Of a DNA stretch of 64,000 bases, positions 59,279-64,000 are shown one piece after another (position 1 is the stretch's first letter; each line of letters starts with the position of its first letter). The notes under the pieces were generated by a model. That model saw nothing but the letters and a program-made list of their open reading frames with translations. It had not been told where the DNA came from and did no database searches. Where the stretch lies: the NCBI GenBank assembly GCA_902763805.1, contig CACWTN010000005.1, positions 62,001 through 126,000 of the forward strand, in the 5' to 3' direction. The translations under genes and the position numbers were made by a program. Source of the DNA: an uncultured bacterium. GTDB lineage: Bacteria > Cyanobacteriota > Vampirovibrionia > Gastranaerophilales > Gastranaerophilaceae.

Positions 59279-60100
59279 ATGTTTGGGAGATGGGGATTAA
59301 AATATATCGCTGTATTAATGCTTTGCTTTATGCTTAATTATTCTGCTGAAGCGGAAGATTTTAATTATGCACAGACACAAAAAAGAATATCCTTACAGGA
59401 AGAATTCGGCGATTATATGAATACGGTAAAGGACAAAATATCCGACACTTGGACACCGCCGGAGGTACTGGAATACGGGCATGCCACGGTTATATTTAAA
59501 CTTGATAAAAACGGTGAACTGCTTTCTTCGTACATCAAAGAAAGCTCAGGGAACAGTCTTTACGACGAGTCAGCTCTGCTTTCCATACAAAAAGCAGCTC
59601 CTTACGCCGAATTCCCAATAAACGCATCAAGAGAAAATATTACAATTATGTATTCTTTTGACTCGTCTGTTGTCAGCGCAAATGATGTAAAAATGCTTGT
59701 AGAACAGGCCGAAAAATACATTAATAAAGATAATTTAACCGCACGTAATATTTTGGATCAGGCTATAAAAACTATTGAAGGAGATCCTGCTTCGTACTTC
59801 CTGTATGCAAGAAGATACAAGCTTGATAAGCTTATTGGAGATACAGAAGCCGCAGATGCCGATTTGGAAAAATGCAAGTCGCTGAAGATTACATACGACG
59901 CACGTCGTATTGCAAAGTGCAAAGAAGCTCTTGCCAAAGACGAAACGCCTTTTGCTTACTTTACTCTCGCAAACGCTTATGAGCTTGCAGGCGACTATCA
60001 AAACGCTATATATAATATTGACAAAGCAATAAGCATGACTGAGCTTAATCACGCATACAAACGTTATCGTGCAGAAATTATTATGAAAAGTGACAAGTAA
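59279..60100 (+). CDS. Secreted TonB C-terminal domain / TPR protein
   Basis: A 273-aa protein with signal peptide (WGLKYIAVLMLCFMLNYSAE), a TonB-type domain (WTPPEVLEYGHATVIFKLDK, NGELLSSYIKESSG) and TPR-like helices (LFYLYARRYK-type, AYFTLANAYELAGDYQNAIY). The TonB-like domain is the chromosomal counterpart of that in the island gene at 30215, where it is fused to zinc ribbons. No partner ExbB/D genes nearby. Role in envelope assembly is inferred. Confidence 0.85.
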   Translation: MFGRWGLKYIAVLMLCFMLNYSAEAEDFNYAQTQKRISLQEEFGDYMNTVKDKISDTWTPPEVLEYGHATVIFKLDKNGELLSSYIKESSGNSLYDESALLSIQKAAPYAEFPINASRENITIMYSFDSSVVSANDVKMLVEQAEKYINKDNLTARNILDQAIKTIEGDPASYFLYARRYKLDKLIGDTEAADADLEKCKSLKITYDARRIAKCKEALAKDETPFAYFTLANAYELAGDYQNAIYNIDKAISMTELNHAYKRYRAEIIMKSDK

Positions 60101-60134
60101 AAAAAGAGATGTTCAATTGAACATCTCTTTTTTT
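60101..60134. terminator. Palindromic terminator
   Basis: AAAAAGAGATGTTCAA followed by its exact complement and a T run; serves both convergent genes. Confidence 0.85.
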
Positions 60135-60135
60135 C

Positions 60136-61008
60136 TTACATCTCCAGGTTCATCTGTGAGAACTGAATAATCTTGTTTTTGCCTCTGTGTTTTGCGTTAT
60201 AAAGGGCATGCTCAGCATATCTGATTACAGTATTGGCATCTTCATCAACATCCTTCATGCAAGGATATGTTGAAATACCGCCTGATATTGTAACTCTGTG
60301 CGCTTCATCTTCGCCTGACGGAATGAATTCCATCTTTTCAACTTCTCTTCTGAATCTTTCACCGAAAAGGAAGGCATTTTCTTCCGAAGTATTAGGAAGA
60401 ACAAGCAAAAATTCTTCATCGCCGTATCTTGTTACGATGTCTTCTTTACGTGCCATTCCGATAAGTTTGTTTGCTATATTTCTCAGAAGTATATCGCCCC
60501 ATTCATAGCCGTACATGTCGTTTACAACTTTGAAAAAGTCTATATCAAACAGGATACACGATAATTTCGTACCATACCTTCTTGAACGTGAAATTTCTTC
60601 TTCCAGACGTTCCTGAAGATATTTTCTGTTATGCAGACCTGTTAAATCGTCTGTTGTAGAAACTTTTTCAACCTTATCCTTATATTCTTTAATCTTCAAA
60701 AGAGCTTTCACACGAACAATAAGTTCTTCTTTATCCTCGTGATTTTTAATAAAATCATACCCTTCCGCTCTTACCGTAACGTCAGTTCTTGTCGGACCGA
60801 AGAAAAGTATAGGACACGGGAATTTGTTAGTCATTAATGCGTCCCGTGCAATATCTATATTCTCGACTATCATAAGCGACGGATTTAAAACCGCATACTC
60901 TTTTATCTGTTCTATAGAAACCGTTTTAACTTCGTATTCGACGGCATCACCGAGAACCGTCTGTAATTCAGGCATCGGTTTTGTTGAATAAATAACAATA
61001 TTGTTCAT
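60136..61008 (-). CDS. GGDEF-domain protein with receiver-like N-terminus
   Basis: A 290-aa protein. The first 120 residues look like a degenerate receiver (VIYSTKPMPELQTVLGDAVE). The GGDEF domain starts TTDDLTGLHNRKYLQERL, with FDIDFFKVVND and the signature read as RYGDEEF rather than RYGGDEF. Diguanylate cyclases make c-di-GMP; the altered loop could lower or abolish activity, or be a tolerated variant. No inhibitory RxxD site seen. AGGAAG ribosome site. Confidence 0.9.
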   Translation of the reverse strand: MNNIVIYSTKPMPELQTVLGDAVEYEVKTVSIEQIKEYAVLNPSLMIVENIDIARDALMTNKFPCPILFFGPTRTDVTVRAEGYDFIKNHEDKEELIVRVKALLKIKEYKDKVEKVSTTDDLTGLHNRKYLQERLEEEISRSRRYGTKLSCILFDIDFFKVVNDMYGYEWGDILLRNIANKLIGMARKEDIVTRYGDEEFLLVLPNTSEENAFLFGERFRREVEKMEFIPSGEDEAHRVTISGGISTYPCMKDVDEDANTVIRYAEHALYNAKHRGKNKIIQFSQMNLEM

Positions 61009-61082
61009 AAAGCTTCCTCTTATCTAATCTTATACGGATATAGTTTGATTATACCAAACTTGGCAACAAAACTCAATAATAT

Positions 61083-61121
61083 AAACAAACGGCTCAGATA
61101 AATTATCTGAGCCGTTTGTTT
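61083..61121 (-). terminator. Terminator of the DegT aminotransferase gene
   Basis: AAACAAACGGCTCAGAT, short loop, ATCTGAGCCGTTTGTTT; symmetric. Confidence 0.85.
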
Positions 61122-61138
61122 TATTAAATTTGTTCTCT

Positions 61139-62257
61139 TTATGCCAATGCTTTTGATTTTTCAATACATTCAATTAAAGTTGATGCAACAGTTTTTTGTT
61201 CTTCAATTGTAAGTTCAGGGAACATAGGAAGTGAAATTACGCATTCCGTGTTCTTTTCGGTAATCGGCAGATCGCCCATTTTATAACCGAGGTGTGCATG
61301 AACTTTTTGCATATGTAAAGGAATCGGATAATAAAGCATAGCACCGATACCTGCTTCCTGAAGCATTTTGTGAATGCTGTCTCTATTAGGAATTTTAACT
61401 GTGTATTGGTGATAAACACAATAAGTATCAGCTAATTCCTTCGGAGTTGAAATATCAGAACAGCCTGCAAATAAATCATTATAAACTGCAGCATGTTCTC
61501 TTCTTGCTTTGTTCCATTCATCAATGTAATTTAATTTAACTCTTAAAATTGCTGCCTGAATTTCATCTAAACGTGAGTTAACACCGATTTCATCATGGTG
61601 ATAACGAATTGCACCGCCGTGGTTACGTAATGCAACAATTCTGTTTTTAAGATTTTCGCTGTTAACGGTAATAAGACCGCCGTCACCCATACCGCCAAGG
61701 TTTTTGGTCGGATAGAAACTGTAACATCCGATATCGCCGAAAGTACCGACTTTTTTACCTTTGTATTCAGCACCGATAGCCTGGCAGCAGTCTTCAATTA
61801 CATATAAGTTATGACGTTTTGCAATGTCCATAATCTTATCCATGTCTGCCGGCTGACCGTATAAATGTACAGGCATAATTGCTTTTGTATGAGGTGTAAT
61901 TAAATCTTCAATTTTATCAGCATCAATGTTAAATGTATCAGGATTAATATCGCAGAATACAGGTGTTGCACCTACGATTTCGATGGATTCTGTTGTTGCA
62001 ACAAATGTAAATGCTGTTGTAATAACTTCATCACCTTTTCCTATATCCAATGCTCTTAATGCCAGGTGTAAGGCATCTGTACCGGAGTTTAAACCTACTG
62101 TATAATTACAGCCGATATATTTTGCAAGTTCAGCTTCTAAGGCTTTTACATTCGGTCCTAGAATGTATGAACCTGAACGAAGAACTTCACATACTGCTTT
62201 CTCAACTTCTGCACCGATTTTTGCATATTGTCTTTTTGAATCTAAAATTGGAATCAT
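61139..62257 (-). CDS. DegT/DnrJ/EryC1/StrS-family PLP aminotransferase
   Basis: A 372-aa sugar aminotransferase-type enzyme: GSGTDALHLAL-like start of the PLP domain (NSGTDALHLALRALDIGKGD), EDCCQAIGAEYKG, FYPTKNLGGMGDGG with the PLP lysine, and GVNSRLDEIQAAIL. It would transaminate a nucleotide-bound keto-sugar for envelope polysaccharide. AGGAGGG ribosome site. Stands alone here, so the sugar is unknown. Confidence 0.94.
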   Translation of the reverse strand: MIPILDSKRQYAKIGAEVEKAVCEVLRSGSYILGPNVKALEAELAKYIGCNYTVGLNSGTDALHLALRALDIGKGDEVITTAFTFVATTESIEIVGATPVFCDINPDTFNIDADKIEDLITPHTKAIMPVHLYGQPADMDKIMDIAKRHNLYVIEDCCQAIGAEYKGKKVGTFGDIGCYSFYPTKNLGGMGDGGLITVNSENLKNRIVALRNHGGAIRYHHDEIGVNSRLDEIQAAILRVKLNYIDEWNKARREHAAVYNDLFAGCSDISTPKELADTYCVYHQYTVKIPNRDSIHKMLQEAGIGAMLYYPIPLHMQKVHAHLGYKMGDLPITEKNTECVISLPMFPELTIEEQKTVASTLIECIEKSKALA

Positions 62258-62337
62258 ATTTTCCCTCCTATTGTTTAATACCCTTACTATTCTAGTGTAT
62301 CATATTTTTTAACTCCCTTTATATAATCTTTACTTAA

Positions 62338-63270
62338 CTAACGAACTTTACTGAGAAGATTTTTAATCTCACAGATTTTTTGTTCCAAAACTGCAGAAAG
62401 CGTTTTATCAATAATTTCAGATTTTTTAATTTTTTTCAGCATATCAGCATTATACATAATTTCCCTTTTTGCTTTTTCACAATCGGGTGTATAAGCTTCT
62501 CCCATGCGTTTTATGGATAATTCCAGAAAGTCAAACAGAGCTGTATCCATGCAGGGTTTTTTACCGGGTTTAAATTCTTTCAAACCGGCATCAACGATTT
62601 TGTCATATATTTTCTTGCCTGTGTTTTGCAAAGAACCGTAACAAGTAAGAATAGAATACATTTCACTTAATGGTTTTACAGGTCTCGGATTATCCGTTAC
62701 TCCAAAAAAGTCAATAGCTGTAAGTTTTTTTTGTTTAGAATCAACGATTAAGTTTCCGCCCGAAAAATCAAATAACATCTCATTATCTATAGCATTTGCT
62801 ATTTGATGTAAAAGCTCAGAATAGGATTTAACCGGCATTTCGGAAATTTTTTCCTGAAATTTATATCTTTCGTGATTATTATGCATGTGCCATTTTGGGA
62901 TTTCTCCGTCAAAATATTTCATAACGGAAGCTCCTGAACTAAGTTTTGCGACAGTATGGTTTACTTTATCAAAGGGGGTTAATTCCCTTGCGTAATCTGA
63001 CAAATAGTTGTTTTGCGCCCAATAAGGTATTCTGACACAGTAATCTGTGTCTTTTATGCGGTAAACCTCCGCTTCTGTTCCTTGTCCTAAAAAGTTTTCA
63101 GGAATAATAGAAGCTTTTATTCTTTTTAATATTTCTTCTTTTGGCAAATCAAGGAAATCACGGCTTTTAAAGCATACTGTATCTTGCTTTAAAGGCGTTA
63201 AAAATTTTCTGTAATACGGATTATTATATTTATATTGAATTGCCGGAGTATAACAGGAAAATATTTTCAT
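62338..63270 (-). CDS. Protein kinase-fold protein, lineage-specific
   Basis: A 310-aa protein with a Gly-rich loop-like FLGQGTEAEVYRI, a VRIP strand, a catalytic-loop-like LFDFSGGNLIVD, and a DFF in place of DFG (LTAIDFFGV). It resembles aminoglycoside phosphotransferase or HipA-like kinases in outline, but the Lys and HxD are not obvious. The N-terminus is basic and tyrosine-rich (QYKYNNPYYRKFLTPLKQD). Could be a pseudokinase or phosphotransferase; substrate unknown. Confidence 0.65.
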   Translation of the reverse strand: MKIFSCYTPAIQYKYNNPYYRKFLTPLKQDTVCFKSRDFLDLPKEEILKRIKASIIPENFLGQGTEAEVYRIKDTDYCVRIPYWAQNNYLSDYARELTPFDKVNHTVAKLSSGASVMKYFDGEIPKWHMHNNHERYKFQEKISEMPVKSYSELLHQIANAIDNEMLFDFSGGNLIVDSKQKKLTAIDFFGVTDNPRPVKPLSEMYSILTCYGSLQNTGKKIYDKIVDAGLKEFKPGKKPCMDTALFDFLELSIKRMGEAYTPDCEKAKREIMYNADMLKKIKKSEIIDKTLSAVLEQKICEIKNLLSKVR

Positions 63271-63312
63271 ATTTTTTATAAAACCTGAACATAATTAAAT
63301 TTGTTATCGGAA

Positions 63313-64000
63313 TTATAAATTTGAAAGAATCAGTCCCAGTGTTAAAAGCAAAGAAAAATACATCATTAGATTTCTTGACTGATACATTCTTATCATAAAA
63401 TTTTCAGCTTTTAATTTTTCTATATGTTCCATATTTTCCATAGGAAAATGAAACCATTTATGTTCCGGGATTGAGTTATTATCAAGAGAATATTCCATCA
63501 TTGATTTATATAAATCAACTGCAAGCGGTATCGTCAAAAGAGCAAGCAAAACCTGCCAGTTTGAAATATCAAAAATACATATTCCAAACAATGATACATA
63601 AGCTAGAATCAAAAATACCCTGAGGATTATAAGCGAATCAAGCTGTGAGTTAAAAATGTTTGCGACCGTGTAATGTCCTTCTTTTAAGTCATAATCAAAA
63701 TCCATTATCGAATGAATATAAAGTAAAATTACAGTCATTATCATTGTAGGAGCTGCCAGAACAAAAACTTCCCAGGGTATGGTTTTTGTCATAACGTAGC
63801 TCACTCCTGAAAAAAGCAAAGGACCGTACATCAGGGCAATTGCAAATTCAGACAATCTTATTTTTGAAAGAAATGAATAAAAAACTGCAATAAAACCTGC
63901 AATAGCACCTATTTTTACAACGAGGAATCCGCATTTAAACCAGAAAAACAGACCTATCAGACCCGCAATAAGAAAATACACGCCGGCAAGCTCCAATACC
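63313..64000 (-). CDS. UbiA-family prenyltransferase, C-terminal part (5' end beyond the window)
   Basis: At least 228 aa are visible with no ATG before the window end; an internal TTG could mislead. Six to seven hydrophobic helices and the second acidic motif region (IHSIMDFDYDLKEGHYTVA), similar to the NxxxDxxxD of UbiA/MenA enzymes that attach prenyl chains to an aromatic ring. The first DDxxD motif would lie outside. The last 60 residues add a loop with WFHFPMENMEHIEKLKAEN. Possible menaquinone or other prenyl lipid role, inferred. Confidence 0.7.
   Translation of the reverse strand, partial: VLELAGVYFLIAGLIGLFFWFKCGFLVVKIGAIAGFIAVFYSFLSKIRLSEFAIALMYGPLLFSGVSYVMTKTIPWEVFVLAAPTMIMTVILLYIHSIMDFDYDLKEGHYTVANIFNSQLDSLIILRVFLILAYVSLFGICIFDISNWQVLLALLTIPLAVDLYKSMMEYSLDNNSIPEHKWFHFPMENMEHIEKLKAENFMIRMYQSRNLMMYFSLLLTLGLILSNL

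Overview
The window looks like a chromosomal segment of a low-GC, anaerobic, non-photosynthetic relative of cyanobacteria, most likely the gut lineage Gastranaerophilales (Vampirovibrionia, formerly Melainabacteria). This is inferred from gene content: a minC-minD-minE operon with long linkers, a desulfoferrodoxin/ferritin pair, a NifU-like plus GGGtGRT pair, a GspE/PilB-like ATPase, and several lineage-type orphans whose N-termini read like 'NTLNFTSSLGG'. No 16S gene is present, so the assignment is an inference.

Layout. 1-5.7 kb: the end of a split cobalamin methionine synthase followed by a homocysteine methyltransferase/MTHFR fusion, then a cysteine-codon leader peptide with a complete attenuator ahead of a cysteine-free membrane protein, and an SGNH hydrolase. 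5.7-22.8 kb: housekeeping genes (GT39-type glycosyltransferase, tRNA-Pro, uridine kinase-like protein, priA, a PIF1-like helicase, pnp, mnmE, murF, ferritin, superoxide reductase, rlmN, a ZIP transporter). 22.8-23.8 kb: a sigma-region-4-like orphan and tRNA-Asp.

23.78-40.53 kb: a roughly 16.8-kb AT-rich island bounded by an exact 29-bp direct repeat of the tRNA-Asp 3' end. It carries a tightly overlapping four-gene transposition module (Mu/TnsB-like DDE transposase, MuB/TnsC-like ATPase, a protein resembling an integrase core-binding domain without a catalytic domain, and a DUF1804-like HTH protein). The cargo comprises a PIN nuclease with a small upstream partner, a four-gene operon of zinc-ribbon membrane proteins, an XRE regulator next to a palindromic operator, a DUF3800 protein, and a translationally coupled operon joining a membrane STAND/NACHT NTPase to an atypical radical-SAM/SPASM enzyme and a small RNGFVTNSSS-type protein. 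Three periodic repeat arrays (10-bp and 11-bp steps) lie inside. A second small segment (40.53-41.49 kb) ends at another tRNA-Asp-like 3' remnant, next to a dipeptidase gene truncated at its 3' end.

41.5-64 kb: chromosome again, with secreted proteins, crcB, tRNA-Leu with a 73-bp duplication of its 3' end and terminator, coaBC, a degenerate PilB-like ATPase, a two-component system, a VWA protein, folK, a BaiN-like oxidoreductase, the GGGtGRT/NifU pair, minCDE, a TonB-C/TPR protein, a diguanylate cyclase-like regulator, a DegT aminotransferase, a kinase-fold protein and a partial UbiA-type prenyltransferase.

Two themes cross the window. Several genes (priA, mnmE, coaBC, folK, the YkgJ-like gene, the TonB-C/TPR gene, the Cys leader) have a -10 box 6-7 nt before the ATG and no Shine-Dalgarno, suggesting leaderless mRNAs. 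Non-coding stretches near tRNAs and island ends carry strings of perfect mini-hairpins.
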